NCBI RefSeq assembly: GCF_009380165.1
Contig: NZ_WHUF01000002.1
Span: 744,001-808,000 of the forward strand
Source: Rugamonas rivuli
GTDB taxonomy: Bacteria; Pseudomonadota; Gammaproteobacteria; Burkholderiales; Burkholderiaceae_D
Length of the DNA stretch: 64,000 bases
Direction of reading: 5' to 3'
Numbering within the stretch: the first letter of the stretch is position 1; each line of letters starts with the position of its first letter. The position numbers were made by a program, and so were the translations under genes. Shown piece by piece: positions 35,704 to 46,020 of this stretch. Below the pieces are notes generated by a model. It was given only the letters and a program-made list of their open reading frames with translations. It did not search any database and had not been told where the DNA came from.

Positions 35704-37443
35704 TCAAGGACAGGCGCCGATGATGTAGTAACCCGCCGCCGTCTGCGCCAGCACGCTGCTGTAGAACAGATTGTCCAAGCCCATGTTCTGATTGGAGCCG
35801 TTGGCCAGCGCATAGCCGCCGCTGTCGTGCGCGCGTCCGGCCTGCACGTGCGCATAGTTGCTGGCGTTGACAGTGGTGCAGCTCCACGCCGGCGCGGTGG
35901 TGACGTTGATGGCCGCCGACAGCGCGCTCTCGCTCGACGCGCCCACCGCCGATACGGCGAAGCTGTACGTGGTGGCCGCCGCCAGCCCGCTTGCGGTGTA
36001 GCCAGTCGCGGTCAACGGCGATGCGGTCAGCTTGGCGCCGTTGCGATACACGTTGTAGCCACTGGCGCCGCTGACCGCGTTCCAACTCAAAGGCACGCTG
36101 CTGGCGGTTGGCGTGCCGGCGGCCAGGCCGGTCGGCGGTTGCAGCACCGGTGCGCTGCCGACCAGGAATTGCGCCAGCGGACATCCGGTCGAGACCTGGC
36201 CCAGCGTGTCGGTGGCGGTGACGCTGCCGGTGTAGTAGCCGCTGGCCAGGTTGTAGGTCTTGCTGAAGCTGGCGCCGCTACCGGCCGCGTTGTCGTTGAT
36301 GGTGCTCGGCCCGTTCAGTAGCACGCCGTAGCTGGCCACGCCTCCTGTGGCCGTGCCCGCGCCGCTGATGGTGACGCCGCTGCCGCTGACCACCGTGCTG
36401 CCGCAGGAGGTCATCTCCGGTCCCGGCGTCGCCGGCGCCCGCAGATTATTCTTGAACCAGAAATCCATGACGAAGGCCGGGTAGTTGACCCGCGTGCTGT
36501 CGACATAGTTGGTGTTCTGGCCGCCGCTGCCGGCCGGCCACGCATGGCCCATGCCGCTCACCGTGATCTCATGCGTGCGCAGCTTGCCGTTGCTGTCGAT
36601 GTAGGGGACGTTGCTGCCGCCGCCAGCCACCGCTACTGCGGCGCCCTTGGTGTAGCTGCCGCCGTAAGCCAGGCGGATGCCGGCCGTGTCGATAGGCCCG
36701 TAGCCCTGCGCCACCGTGAAGTCGGACGTGCCCCACACCGCGCCGGCGATCTGCGTAGCGAAGGCACCGGCGTTGGCGCCCGCCATGGCCTTGCACTTGC
36801 TGCCCGCCGTGGCGGCCGTATAGCCGGAGGGTACAGCGCCGATCTGCAGCGTGGTGGTGCCCGGCGGCGGCCCCGCATTGATGCCGACCCCGGCGAAGAT
36901 GTCCGGCGCCAGGCAGCCCAGCACCATGGTCTCGCCGCCGCCCGACGACAGGCCTGTGACATAGACCTGATTCGGGTCGATGGCCAATTGCGGATCGTTG
37001 ACGAAGCGGCCGACCAGGTCGAGCAGGATGGCGTCGTGCCCGGCGGCGCTGCGGTTGTGGGTGGTGTTGGCGTAGTCCCAGCAATGGTTGTTGTAGACAT
37101 TGCCGGTGGCGTTGGGCGCCACGATCACGGCCCCGTATTGGTCGGCAGCGGCCTTCCAGTTGTAGCCGCCGTCGCCGGTGGTGTTGATTACGTCCCCGCC
37201 GGCCGTTTGCAGGCAACCGTGCAGCACCAGCACCAGCGCGCGCTTGCCGCCCAGCGTGGGCTGCGAGGCGGGCCAGTAGAAATAGCCGGTCAGGTTGCCG
37301 CCGTTGACGCTGTCGGCGGCCCAGGTCTGCTGCACGCTCCAGGCGCCGGGGCCGGCAGTCACTGCTTGTGCCGTGCAGACCGTCAGCAGCAGGATCGCAG
37401 CGGCGAGCACACGCGACATCAAATGCTTGATGTTGATTGCCAT
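35704..37443 (-). CDS. Secreted PHB depolymerase family esterase with FN3 domain
   Basis: A 579-residue exported esterase. The Sec signal spans about residues 1-27 (MSRVLAAAILLLTVCTAQA region). The catalytic domain (about 30-340) is of the PHB-depolymerase/feruloyl-esterase type: LVLVLHGCLQTAGGD as the oxyanion region, lipase box GLSSGGGE with the nucleophile Ser, an acid further on, and the His in GMGHAWPAGSGG. Two beta-rich segments follow, including a fibronectin type III domain at about 435-520 (PPTGLAAGTPTASSVPLSWNAVSG). A C-terminal domain with SCTTVNASNYAHVQAGRA and YIIGACP resembles polymer-binding tails. The ATG at 37443 follows GGAGACAAATC. Polyester degradation is likely; the exact polymer is inferred from the family. 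Confidence 0.88.
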   Translation of the reverse strand: MAINIKHLMSRVLAAAILLLTVCTAQAVTAGPGAWSVQQTWAADSVNGGNLTGYFYWPASQPTLGGKRALVLVLHGCLQTAGGDVINTTGDGGYNWKAAADQYGAVIVAPNATGNVYNNHCWDYANTTHNRSAAGHDAILLDLVGRFVNDPQLAIDPNQVYVTGLSSGGGETMVLGCLAPDIFAGVGINAGPPPGTTTLQIGAVPSGYTAATAGSKCKAMAGANAGAFATQIAGAVWGTSDFTVAQGYGPIDTAGIRLAYGGSYTKGAAVAVAGGGSNVPYIDSNGKLRTHEITVSGMGHAWPAGSGGQNTNYVDSTRVNYPAFVMDFWFKNNLRAPATPGPEMTSCGSTVVSGSGVTISGAGTATGGVASYGVLLNGPSTINDNAAGSGASFSKTYNLASGYYTGSVTATDTLGQVSTGCPLAQFLVGSAPVLQPPTGLAAGTPTASSVPLSWNAVSGASGYNVYRNGAKLTASPLTATGYTASGLAAATTYSFAVSAVGASSESALSAAINVTTAPAWSCTTVNASNYAHVQAGRAHDSGGYALANGSNQNMGLDNLFYSSVLAQTAAGYYIIGACP

Positions 37444-37557
37444 GATTTGTCTCCGTGATTGTGGGTGCGCCGGCAGGAAGATAATAGTGCAAATAAAACC
37501 ATGCACAAGCACCCCAGTATTTTTACTGTTGCGCGATGGCGGCTACGAACTTGGGAC

Positions 37558-38493
37558 TTAGCCCAGCGACTTGATGTAGCGGGGATCGACCTGTGCGCAG
37601 TAGCTGGCGCAGGACTGGCGGGCGGCGTTGGCGGCGGCGTGCACCAGCATCTCGGCGTTGGAGTGGAAGCACATCGACACGATAATGGCCGGCGGTTCCG
37701 GCTGCACCGGCAGTTCGATGAACTCGCCGCTGTTGAGCGCATCGACCACGAACAGGCTGGGGATGGCCGCGACGCCGTAGCCGTCCTTCACCAGCTGCAC
37801 GATGGCCGCCACCGACGGCGAGCAGGTGATGCGGGTCTGCTCCAGCGGCACCATCGCCAGGTTGGCCATCTTGCTGACGATCTCCTCGATCATGCGCTGC
37901 GGCGCCGTGCCGCGCCCGAAGGTCAGGATGGGCAGGGCCAGCAGGCGCTGGTTCAAGCCTTCCTTGCGCGTGTCGACCAGCCCTTTGCGGGCGATCCAGT
38001 GCAGCGGATACACCGCCAGCGCTTCGGAGACGATGTCGCTGCTCTCCACGCCCTCTACCTGGATCACCAGATCGAGTTCGCGCGCGCGCAGCCGGCGCTC
38101 CAGCACATTGCTCATGTCGACCGCCAGATCGACTTCCAGTTCGGGATAGGTGGTGTTCAACTCGCGGATATACTGCGCCAGCCAGCTATGGACCACCGAT
38201 TCGATCACTCCCACGCGCAGGCGGCCTCGGATCGCGCTGTCCTTCTGCGCCGCCGCCGTCAGCCGGCGCGTGGCGTCGACCACCGCCTTGGCGTGGGCCA
38301 GCAGGTATTCGGCGTTGGCGGTCAGGCGGAAGTCCTTGCTGGCGCGGTCGATCAACTCCGTTTGCAGCTCTTCCTCCAGCGTCTTGATGCGCAGCGAGAT
38401 GGCGGCCGGCGTCGCGTGCAGCGCGCGCGCCGTGGCGCGGAAGCTGCGCAACTGGGCGAGAGTGACGAAGGTCTCCAGGAAGCGGGTGTTCAT
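37558..38493 (-). CDS. LysR family transcriptional regulator of the 5-oxoprolinase-type operon
   Basis: A 311-residue LTTR with an N-terminal winged helix (FLETFVTLAQLRSFRATARALHATPAAISLRIKTLEEELQTELIDR) and an effector-binding domain from about 85 (GRLRVGVIESVVHSWLAQYIREL). The start MNTRFLETF at 38493 gives the family N-terminus; the frame opens 33 bp earlier without support. It is divergent from the DUF1445-MFS-oxoprolinase-porin operon, with a 177-bp gap holding a palindromic T-N11-A site, so it most likely activates that operon in response to its substrate. Confidence 0.9.
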   Translation of the reverse strand: MNTRFLETFVTLAQLRSFRATARALHATPAAISLRIKTLEEELQTELIDRASKDFRLTANAEYLLAHAKAVVDATRRLTAAAQKDSAIRGRLRVGVIESVVHSWLAQYIRELNTTYPELEVDLAVDMSNVLERRLRARELDLVIQVEGVESSDIVSEALAVYPLHWIARKGLVDTRKEGLNQRLLALPILTFGRGTAPQRMIEEIVSKMANLAMVPLEQTRITCSPSVAAIVQLVKDGYGVAAIPSLFVVDALNSGEFIELPVQPEPPAIIVSMCFHSNAEMLVHAAANAARQSCASYCAQVDPRYIKSLG

Positions 38494-38606
38494 GGCAGAC
38501 AAGAATACCTTAACCCGGCGCACCAAGATAGCGCGGAGTGGTAAGAAAAACTATACAACAACAGCAAAAATAACTAGATGGCGTGTAGGGTTATTCAAGT
38601 TTATTC

Positions 38607-38624
38607 TTAACTCATGCAAGTTAA
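38607..38624. promoter_or_regulatory. LysR-type operator candidate upstream of the DUF1445 operon
   Basis: TTAACT-N6-AGTTAA, a perfect 6-bp inverted repeat in the gap between the LysR gene and the divergent operon, about 47 bp before the DUF1445 start. The AT-rich surroundings fit a promoter. Another TTATTC repeat pair precedes it. Confidence 0.45.
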
Positions 38625-38670
38625 TCATGACTTTTAAACGATAAGAACGACGATAAAAGCGAGACACGCC

Positions 38671-39444
38671 ATGACCCCACTTCAATTACGTCACCAGGTG
38701 CGCAGCGGCGAGTTCCGCCTGCCCACCGCCGGCTACTGCGGCGCCTACGCCCAGGCCAACCTGGTGATCCTGCCGCAGGCGCATGCCGACGCCTTCCTGC
38801 TTTTCTGCCAGCGCAATCAGCGCGCCTGCCCGCTGCTGGCGGTTGGCGAGCCGGGACAGTGGAACGTCAGCGCGCTGGGCGCCGACATGGACCTGCGCAG
38901 CGACACGCCCGGCTACAACATCTACCGCGACGGCGAACTGGCCGCGCAAACGCACGCGCTGCACGACCTTTGGCGCGATGACCTGGTGGTGTTCGCGATC
39001 GGCTGTTCGTTCTCGTTCGAGCAGATGCTGATCGACGCCGGCATCAAGCTGCGCCACATCGAGCAGCGCCGCAACGTCGCCATGTACCGCACCAATATCC
39101 GCAACCACGGCGCCGGTCCTTTCGGCGGCGAGATGGTGGTGTCGATGCGGCCGATGAAGGCCGCCGACGCGATCCGCGCCATCCAGATTACCAGCCGCTT
39201 CCCTGCGGTGCACGGCGCCCCGGTGCATCTGGGCGACCCAGCATTGATCGGCATCGCCGACATCAACCGCCCCGAGTACGGCGACGCGGTCGAGATCATG
39301 CCTGACGAAATACCGGTCTTCTGGGCATGCGGCGTCACGCCGCAGGAAGCCATCCGCCACGCGCGCCTGCCGCTGGCGATCACCCACCAGCCGGGGTACA
39401 TGCTCGTCACCGACATCCTCAATTCATCCTTAGCAGCGTTCTGA
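38671..39444 (+). CDS. DUF1445/YcsI family putative hydro-lyase (D-glutamate cyclase-like)
   Basis: A 257-residue protein of the DUF1445 (YcsI, UPF0317) family, which is annotated as putative hydro-lyase and shares its fold with part of mitochondrial D-glutamate cyclase. Signature segments: [24 protein letters not shown] near the start, [61 protein letters not shown] and the C-terminal [34 protein letters not shown]. It is the first gene of an operon with an MFS transporter and a 5-oxoprolinase-like fusion, which supports a role in glutamate/5-oxoproline chemistry. Bacterial members lack a firmly proven reaction. Confidence 0.85.
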   Translation: MTPLQLRHQVRSGEFRLPTAGYCGAYAQANLVILPQAHADAFLLFCQRNQRACPLLAVGEPGQWNVSALGADMDLRSDTPGYNIYRDGELAAQTHALHDLWRDDLVVFAIGCSFSFEQMLIDAGIKLRHIEQRRNVAMYRTNIRNHGAGPFGGEMVVSMRPMKAADAIRAIQITSRFPAVHGAPVHLGDPALIGIADINRPEYGDAVEIMPDEIPVFWACGVTPQEAIRHARLPLAITHQPGYMLVTDILNSSLAAF

Positions 39445-39527
39445 CTTAAAACCACAGTGGCACCCACGACGGACCCGCAGCGCGCGTCCGAACGGGGAGT
39501 GCTGCGCCTGAAAAATAGGGGAGCACA

Positions 39528-40799
39528 ATGAACACCACAGCACTATCGACCGCCGAGAAAGAAGGATTCTTCTCCTGGTTCCACGCACTGACCGGCAAGG
39601 AGCGCCGTACCTTCTGGAGCTGCAAGATCGGCTACGCGCTCGACGCGATGGACACGCAGTTCCTCAGCTTTGTGATCCCGACGCTGATCGCCACCTGGGG
39701 CCTGTCCAAGGGCGACGCCGGCTTGATCGGCACCGTCACCTTGCTGACCTCCGCCGCCGGCGGCTGGATCGCCGGCATCCTGTCGGACCGCATCGGCCGC
39801 GTCAAGACGCTGCAGCTGACCATTCTGTGGTTCGCCTTCTTCACCGTATTGTGCGGACTGGCGCAGAACTTCACGCAGCTGCTGGTGGCGCGCGGCCTGA
39901 TGGGCTTCGGCATGGGCGGCGAGTGGACCGCCGGCGCCATCCTGATCGGCGAGGTAATCCGCGCCAAGGACCGCGGCAAGGCGGTGGGCATGGTGCAGGC
40001 GGGATGGGCGATCGGCTGGGGCGTGTCGGCGCTGCTGTATGCGCTGATGTTCTCGCTGCTGCCGGCCGACTGGGCCTGGCGCTCGCTGTTCCTGCTGGGG
40101 ATACTGCCTGCGCTGTTCGTGATCTTCATCCGCCGCTTCGTCGACGAGCCGGAAGTCTTCGTCGCCCAGCAGAACAAGGTGGCGCCGCAGGACCGCGTCT
40201 CGTTCGCCGCGATCTTCGCGCCCAAGATGCTGAGCACCACGCTGCGTGCCGTGCTGCTGACCACCGGCGCCCAGGGCGGCTATTACGCCATCACCACCTG
40301 GCTGCCGACCTTCCTCAAGACCGAGCGCCATCTGACGGTGCTGGGCACCGGCGGCTACCTGGCGATGGTGATCGTTGGCTCCTACGTGGGCTACATCGTC
40401 AGCGCCTTCCTGACCGACTATCTGGGCCGCAAGAAGAACTTCATCCTGTTCGCCACCGGTTCGATGTGTATCGCGCTGGCCTACACCCGGCTGCCGGTGA
40501 CGGACGGCGTGATGCTGTTCCTGGGCTTCCCGCTGGGCTTCTGCGTGTCCGGCGTGTTCAGCGGCATGGGTGCCTTCCTCACCGAATTGTTCCCGACCTC
40601 GATACGCGGCTCCGGCCAAGGCTTCAGCTACAACATGGGCCGCGCCATCGGCTCGCTGTTCCCGCTGATGATAGGCATGAGCAGCCAGTCGATGGCGCTG
40701 GGCGAGGCGATCGGCGTGTTCGCCGGCACGGCCTACGGCGTGATGATACTGGCCGCGCTGACGCTGCCCGAAACCGCCGGCAAACAACTTGAATCCTGA
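39528..40799 (+). CDS. MFS transporter
   Basis: A 423-residue major facilitator with about twelve membrane segments. The loop 2-3 signature is GWIAGILSDRIGRVKTLQ, and GLMGFGMGGEWTAGAILIGEV marks the metabolite:H+ symporter and sialate-type subfamily. The C-half has LTDYLGRKKNFILFATG. Its place between DUF1445 and the oxoprolinase-like gene, with a 36-bp gap to the latter, suggests it brings the operon's substrate (an organic or amino-acid-derived acid) across the inner membrane. Confidence 0.9.
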   Translation: MNTTALSTAEKEGFFSWFHALTGKERRTFWSCKIGYALDAMDTQFLSFVIPTLIATWGLSKGDAGLIGTVTLLTSAAGGWIAGILSDRIGRVKTLQLTILWFAFFTVLCGLAQNFTQLLVARGLMGFGMGGEWTAGAILIGEVIRAKDRGKAVGMVQAGWAIGWGVSALLYALMFSLLPADWAWRSLFLLGILPALFVIFIRRFVDEPEVFVAQQNKVAPQDRVSFAAIFAPKMLSTTLRAVLLTTGAQGGYYAITTWLPTFLKTERHLTVLGTGGYLAMVIVGSYVGYIVSAFLTDYLGRKKNFILFATGSMCIALAYTRLPVTDGVMLFLGFPLGFCVSGVFSGMGAFLTELFPTSIRGSGQGFSYNMGRAIGSLFPLMIGMSSQSMALGEAIGVFAGTAYGVMILAALTLPETAGKQLES

Positions 40800-40835
40800 C
40801 TTAGTACAGCTAACAGTAATAGCAGAGGCCACACC

Positions 40836-43800
40836 ATGAAAAACGACATCCCCGCCCAACCACTTCGCTGGCAGTTCTGGGTAGACCGCGGCGGCACCTT
40901 CACCGACATCGTCGCACGCCGCCCGGACGGCAAGCTGGTGACGCACAAGCTGCTGTCCGAATACCCGGAGCGCTACGAAGACGCCGTCACCCAGGGCATG
41001 CGCGACCTGCTCGGGCTGAAGACCGGCGAGCCGTTGCCGGCCGAGCAGATCGAAGTGATCAAGATGGGCACCACCGTCGCCACCAACGCGCTGCTGGAGC
41101 GCAAGGGCGCGCGCACGGCGCTGGCGATCACCCGTGGTTTCGCCGACCAGCTGCGCATCGGCTACCAGGACCGGCCGGACATCTTCGCCATGCGCATCGA
41201 GCTGCCGGACCTGATCTACGAAAAGGTGATCGAGATCGATGAGCGCATCGGCGCGCGCGGCGAGGTGCTGGAAGTGCCGGACGAAGAGCGGCTGCGCGGC
41301 CAGTTCGTGGCGCTGCGGGCGATGGGCATCGACGCCATCGCCATCGTGCTGATGCACGCCTACCGCTTCCCGCAGCACGAGCAGCGGCTGCGGGCGCTGG
41401 CCGAGGAGACAGGTTTCACGCAGATCTCCGTCAGCCATCAGGTCAGCCCTTTGATGAAGATCGTCGGCCGTGGCGACACCACCGTGGTGGACGCCTACCT
41501 GTCGCCGGTGCTGCGCGACTACGTGTCGCGGGTGTCGGCCGATACGGGCGATGTACGCATCATGTTCATGCAGTCCAACGGCGGCCTGACCGACGCCCGC
41601 CGCTTCCAGGGCAAGGACGCGATCCTGTCCGGCCCCGCCGGCGGCATCGTCGGCGCAGTCAAGAGCTGCGAGGCGATAGGCCTGAAACAGGTGATCGGCT
41701 TCGACATGGGCGGCACTTCGACCGACGTCGCCCACTACGACGGCGCCTACGAGCGCGTGTTCGAGACCGTGGTTGCCGGCGTGCGGGTGCGCGCGCCGAT
41801 GATGCACATTCATACCGTGGCTGCGGGCGGCGGCTCGATTTGCAGCTTCGAGAACGGCCGCTTCAAGGTGGGGCCGGAATCGGCGGGTGCCAATCCGGGG
41901 CCGGCCAGCTACCGCAAGGGCGGCCCGCTGACCGTCACCGACTGCAACGTGATGCTGGGCCGTATCCAGCCGGAGCACTTCCCCCGCGTGTTCGGCCCTA
42001 ACGGCGACCAGCCGCTGGACCGGGACGTGGTGGTGCGCGCCTTCGGCGAACTGGCCGAGAAGATCGCCCGCGAAACCGGCACCCGGCTGTCGCCATCCGC
42101 CGTGGCCGACGGCTTCCTGGCGGTGGCGGTCGACAATATGGCGCAGGCCATCAAATCGATCTCGGTGGAGCGCGGCTATGACGTCAGCCGCTACGCCATG
42201 TGCTGCTTCGGCGGCGCCGGCGGCCAGCACGCCTGCCGCGTGGCCGATGTGCTGGGCATGACCAAGATCGTCATCCATCCGTTTGCCGGCGTGTTGTCGG
42301 CGTTCGGCATGGGGCTGGCCGATATCCGCGCCATGCGCGAGGGCGCCGTCGAGCAGGCGCTCAGCGACGCCACGCTGGCCGAGCTGGGGCCGCAGCTGGT
42401 GGCGCTGGCGCGCGACGCCGCCACCGAACTGCTGGAGCAGCAGGTGGCGCAGGAAGACATCCGCGTTGAACTGTGCGCGCGGCTCAAGTACCAAGACAGC
42501 GATTCGGCCTTCGTCATCCCGCTGGCCAGCATGGCCGAGATGAGCGAGGCCTTTGCGACGCTGTATCGCGGCCGCTTCGGCTTCGTCATGGAAGGCCAGC
42601 CGCTGGTGATCGAGTCGGTGTCCGCCGAAGCGATAGGCGCGGGCGACGGCGCCGGCTTCGTCATCGAAGTGCCGGCTGGCGGCGGGGGCGATTCTCCCGG
42701 CCGCGTCTACAGCTACGTCGATGGCCAGACCGTGCCGATCGCGCTGCACGTGCGCGCCGAGCTGCCGGTGGGTAGCCGCGTGGCCGGGCCGGCGCTAATC
42801 CGCGAGGAGATCGCCACCACCGTGGTGGATGCCGGCTGGACCGCGCGCGTGCTGCCCGACCACACGCTGTTGCTGGAACGCGGCGTGGCCGCAGGCAGCG
42901 CGCACAAGATGACCACCGCCGTGCATCCCATCCATCTGGAGATCTTCAACAACCTGTTCATGGCGATCGCCAAGCAGATGGGCACCACGCTGGAGAACAC
43001 CGCCTACTCGGTCAACATGAAGGAGCGGTTGGACTTCTCCTGCGCCATCTTCGACCGCCACGGCAATCTGATCGCCAACGCGCCGCACATCCCGGTCCAT
43101 CTGGGCTCGATGAGCGACAGCGTGTTGTGCGTGATCCGCCAGCATGCGGCCACGATGGCGCCGGGCGACGCCTATGTGCTGAACGTACCTTACAACGGCG
43201 GCACGCACCTGCCGGACATCACGGTGGTATGCCCGGTGTACGGCGATGGAGAGCAGCCGCTGTTCTACGTCGCCGCGCGCGGCCACCACGGCGACGTCGG
43301 CGGCATCACGCCCGGCTCCATGCCGCCCAACAGCACCAGCATTTTGGAAGAGGGCGTCCTGCTCGATAACATCAAGATCGTCGATCGTGGCGTGTTCCAG
43401 GAACCGCTGGTGCGCGGCCTGTTCGCCGCCGGGCCTTGGCCGAGCCGTAACATCGACCAGAACATCGCCGACCTGATCGCCCAGCTGGGCGCCTGCGAGA
43501 CCGGCGCCAACGAACTGCTGAAGGCCACCGCCTGCTACGGCGAGGACGTGGTGCTGGCCTACATGGGCCACGTGCAGGACAACGCCGAAGCGGCGGTGCG
43601 CAAGGCCATCGGCGGACTACGCGACGCCAGCTTCTCCTACGAGATGGACGACGGCGCCGTGCTGCGCGTGAAGCTGACCATCGACCACGCCAGCCGCAGC
43701 GCCACGGTGGACTTCACCGGCACCAGCGAGCAGCGGCCGACCAACTTCAACGCGCCGCTATCGGTCTGCAAGGCCGCCGTGCTGTACGTGTTCCGCACTC

Positions 43801-44447
43801 TGATCGACAGCGACATCCCGATGAACGAGGGCGTGCTCAAACCGCTCAAGCTGATCATCCCGGAAGGCTCGATGCTCAACCCGCGCTACCCGGCGGCCGT
43901 GGTGGCTGGGAATGTGGAAGTGTCGCAGTACGTCACCGACGCGCTGTATGGAGCGCTGGGTGTGATGTCGGCCTCGCAGGGCACGATGAACAACTTCACC
44001 TTCGGGAACGCGGAGCACCAGTACTACGAGACCATCGCCGGCGGTTCCGGTGCGGGGCCGGGCTTCGACGGCACGGCCGCCGTGCAAACGCACATGACCA
44101 ACTCGCGCATGACCGATCCGGAGGTACTGGAATGGCGCTTCCCGGTGCTGGTCGAAACGCATGCGATCCGGCGCGGCAGCGGCGGCGAGGGCGCGCAGCG
44201 GGGCGGCGACGGTGCGCTGCGCCGCATCCGCTTCCTGGAGGCGATGACGGCCAATATCCTGGCCGGCCACCGCCGCATCGCGCCGTTCGGGCTGGAGGGA
44301 GCGGCGCCGGGAGCGCTGGGCCGCAACTGGGTCGAGCGCGGCGACGGCACGGTAGAGGAATTCGGCGCCACGCACACGGCCGAGATGCAGGCGGGCGACG
44401 TGTTCGCCATCGAGACGCCGGGTGGCGGCGGCTTTGGTACCAAGTAA
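40836..44447 (+). CDS. HyuA-HyuB fusion: 5-oxoprolinase/hydantoinase family protein
   Basis: A 1203-residue single-chain enzyme. The N-terminal HyuA part (about 1-690) begins with the ATP-binding [20 protein letters not shown] and has [17 protein letters not shown] and [19 protein letters not shown]. The HyuB part (about 700-1200) begins [20 protein letters not shown] and contains [18 protein letters not shown] [19 protein letters not shown] and the C-terminal [10 protein letters not shown]. This is the eukaryotic/bacterial 5-oxoprolinase layout, which splits 5-oxoproline to glutamate with ATP, but N-methylhydantoin and acetone-carboxylase-like enzymes share it. The operon context with a D-glutamate-cyclase-related protein favours 5-oxoproline or a related lactam. 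Confidence 0.88.
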   Translation: MKNDIPAQPLRWQFWVDRGGTFTDIVARRPDGKLVTHKLLSEYPERYEDAVTQGMRDLLGLKTGEPLPAEQIEVIKMGTTVATNALLERKGARTALAITRGFADQLRIGYQDRPDIFAMRIELPDLIYEKVIEIDERIGARGEVLEVPDEERLRGQFVALRAMGIDAIAIVLMHAYRFPQHEQRLRALAEETGFTQISVSHQVSPLMKIVGRGDTTVVDAYLSPVLRDYVSRVSADTGDVRIMFMQSNGGLTDARRFQGKDAILSGPAGGIVGAVKSCEAIGLKQVIGFDMGGTSTDVAHYDGAYERVFETVVAGVRVRAPMMHIHTVAAGGGSICSFENGRFKVGPESAGANPGPASYRKGGPLTVTDCNVMLGRIQPEHFPRVFGPNGDQPLDRDVVVRAFGELAEKIARETGTRLSPSAVADGFLAVAVDNMAQAIKSISVERGYDVSRYAMCCFGGAGGQHACRVADVLGMTKIVIHPFAGVLSAFGMGLADIRAMREGAVEQALSDATLAELGPQLVALARDAATELLEQQVAQEDIRVELCARLKYQDSDSAFVIPLASMAEMSEAFATLYRGRFGFVMEGQPLVIESVSAEAIGAGDGAGFVIEVPAGGGGDSPGRVYSYVDGQTVPIALHVRAELPVGSRVAGPALIREEIATTVVDAGWTARVLPDHTLLLERGVAAGSAHKMTTAVHPIHLEIFNNLFMAIAKQMGTTLENTAYSVNMKERLDFSCAIFDRHGNLIANAPHIPVHLGSMSDSVLCVIRQHAATMAPGDAYVLNVPYNGGTHLPDITVVCPVYGDGEQPLFYVAARGHHGDVGGITPGSMPPNSTSILEEGVLLDNIKIVDRGVFQEPLVRGLFAAGPWPSRNIDQNIADLIAQLGACETGANELLKATACYGEDVVLAYMGHVQDNAEAAVRKAIGGLRDASFSYEMDDGAVLRVKLTIDHASRSATVDFTGTSEQRPTNFNAPLSVCKAAVLYVFRTLIDSDIPMNEGVLKPLKLIIPEGSMLNPRYPAAVVAGNVEVSQYVTDALYGALGVMSASQGTMNNFTFGNAEHQYYETIAGGSGAGPGFDGTAAVQTHMTNSRMTDPEVLEWRFPVLVETHAIRRGSGGEGAQRGGDGALRRIRFLEAMTANILAGHRRIAPFGLEGAAPGALGRNWVERGDGTVEEFGATHTAEMQAGDVFAIETPGGGGFGTK

Positions 44448-44468
44448 GCAAATCAACTGGAGATAACA

Positions 44469-45545
44469 ATGAAAAAAACTATGCTTGCGTTCACCCTGGG
44501 CGCGTTGGCGGGGACTGCGGCGGCACAATCGAACGTGACGGTGTACGGCATTGTCGATATGGCGGTGGTGCGCGAGAGCGGCGGCGTTGGTGCCGCGGCC
44601 TCCAGCACCAAGTTGACCAGCGGCGTGGAGGCGGGATCGCGGCTGGGCTTCAAGGGTAATGAAGATCTGGGCGGCGGCTTGTCGGCCATCTTCCTGCTGG
44701 AGAACGGCTTCCAGGCCGACACGGGCGCCATGGGGCAGGGCGGTTTGCTGTTCGGCCGCCAGGCCTATGTCGGCCTGCAGAGTAAAACGGCCGGCACGCT
44801 GACGCTGGGCCGCCAGTACACGCCTCAGTATCTGGCGGTGGCGGCGGTCGATCCCTTCGGCTCCGGCACGGCCGGCGACACCAAGAACCTGATGGCCTCC
44901 ACCGGCAATAGCGCCAGCCGGATGGACAACGCGGTCAAGTACGCGTCGCCGGTGGTCAATGGCTTCAATGCGGAGGTGGTCTACGGCGTCGGGGAGGTGG
45001 CTGGCGACAGCAAGGCGCAGCGCCAGTTCGGCGGCGCGGTCGCGTACACCACTGGCCCGCTGGTGGTGCGTCTGGCGCATCACAACCGCAACAACGACAC
45101 GGCCACGCTGAAGAGCACCAGCAGCGCCAAGAACACTGTGCTGACGGCGCTGTACGACTTTGGCGTGGCGAAGGCGCATTTCGCGTATGGGGTCGACAAG
45201 GGCTTGAACAGCGCCTTGCCGCGCAATCTGAACAACCCGTTTGGCTACGCGGTGGCGCCGACGCCCTCCATCGACAGCAGCGTGGTGCTGCTGGGCGTGA
45301 CGGTGCCGCAGGGTTTCGGCACGTGGATCGGCTCCTACATCCGCAAGAACGACAAGACCAGCTTCAATCAGGATGCGGAGCAGCTGGCCGCGGGTTATCG
45401 CTACTACCTGTCGAAGCGTACCGATTTGTACGGTGTGTACGCGTACATCCGCAACAAGAACGGCGCCGGCTATACGGTTGGTAGTGCGATCGAAGGCGGC
45501 ACGGGCAATCGTGGTCTTAATCTCGGCATTCGCCACATTTTCTAA
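44469..45545 (+). CDS. Gram-negative trimeric porin
   Basis: A 358-residue outer-membrane porin of the beta-proteobacterial (Porin_4) type. Signal peptide MKKTMLAFTLGALAGTAAA, then QSNVTVYGIVDMAVV, the classical first strand. LGFKGNEDLGGGLSAIFLLENGF and FGRQAYVGLQSKTAGTLTLGRQYTP belong to the barrel and eyelet loop 3. The last strand ends in GLNLGIRHIF with the terminal Phe required by the Bam machinery. It is fourth in the operon, 21 bp after the oxoprolinase-like gene, so it probably serves for uptake of that substrate. Confidence 0.93.
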   Translation: MKKTMLAFTLGALAGTAAAQSNVTVYGIVDMAVVRESGGVGAAASSTKLTSGVEAGSRLGFKGNEDLGGGLSAIFLLENGFQADTGAMGQGGLLFGRQAYVGLQSKTAGTLTLGRQYTPQYLAVAAVDPFGSGTAGDTKNLMASTGNSASRMDNAVKYASPVVNGFNAEVVYGVGEVAGDSKAQRQFGGAVAYTTGPLVVRLAHHNRNNDTATLKSTSSAKNTVLTALYDFGVAKAHFAYGVDKGLNSALPRNLNNPFGYAVAPTPSIDSSVVLLGVTVPQGFGTWIGSYIRKNDKTSFNQDAEQLAAGYRYYLSKRTDLYGVYAYIRNKNGAGYTVGSAIEGGTGNRGLNLGIRHIF

Positions 45546-45554
45546 GGAGCTCAC

Positions 45555-46010
45555 ATGAAAAAATTGATACTGGCCTGCGTCATGATGGTGGCGGCGCTGT
45601 GCGCCGGCGCGGCGGAAAAAGGCACTGCTGATGAAGCGGTGGCGATGGTCAAGAAGGCCAGCGAGTTCTTGAAGAAGAACGGCAAGGAGAAAGCCTTCGC
45701 CGAGTTCAATAATCCGAAGGGGCAGTTCATCAGCAAGGACTTGTACATCTTCGCCTTCGGCGCCAACGGCGACGGCGTGGAGCTGGCCAACGGCGCCAAC
45801 ATCAAGCTGGTCGGGAAGAATGTGCTGGAGATGAAGGACGCCGACGGCAAGTTCCTGATCAAGGATATCCTGGCGCTGGGCATGAGCAAGGAAGGCAAAG
45901 GTTGGGTCGATTACAAATGGCCCAACCCCAGCACCGGCACCGTCGACGGCAAGCGCACCTACGTCGAGCGCGTGGACGACGTCGTGATCGGCTGCGGCAT
46001 CTACAAATAA
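45555..46010 (+). CDS. Periplasmic single Cache domain protein
   Basis: A 151-residue exported protein with a signal peptide (MKKLILACVMMVAALCAGA) and one small Cache_2-type domain: MVKKASEFLKKNGKEKAFAEFNNPKGQF, then KDLYIFAFGANGDGVELANG, and the C-terminal KRTYVERVDDVVIGCGIYK. Stand-alone Cache proteins bind small ligands in the periplasm and may feed a receptor or act as scavengers. It is the last gene of the DUF1445 operon, 9 bp after the porin. No membrane anchor beyond the signal is seen. Confidence 0.85.
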   Translation: MKKLILACVMMVAALCAGAAEKGTADEAVAMVKKASEFLKKNGKEKAFAEFNNPKGQFISKDLYIFAFGANGDGVELANGANIKLVGKNVLEMKDADGKFLIKDILALGMSKEGKGWVDYKWPNPSTGTVDGKRTYVERVDDVVIGCGIYK

Positions 46011-46020
46011 CCCTTGGTGT

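Noticed and set aside
39543..42749. Long minus-strand open frame (over 1000 codons) opposite the MFS and oxoprolinase-like genes
   Set aside because: It lies antisense to two well-supported genes, its product is His/Arg/Gln-rich without domains, and it has no ribosome site. It is a shadow caused by high GC content.
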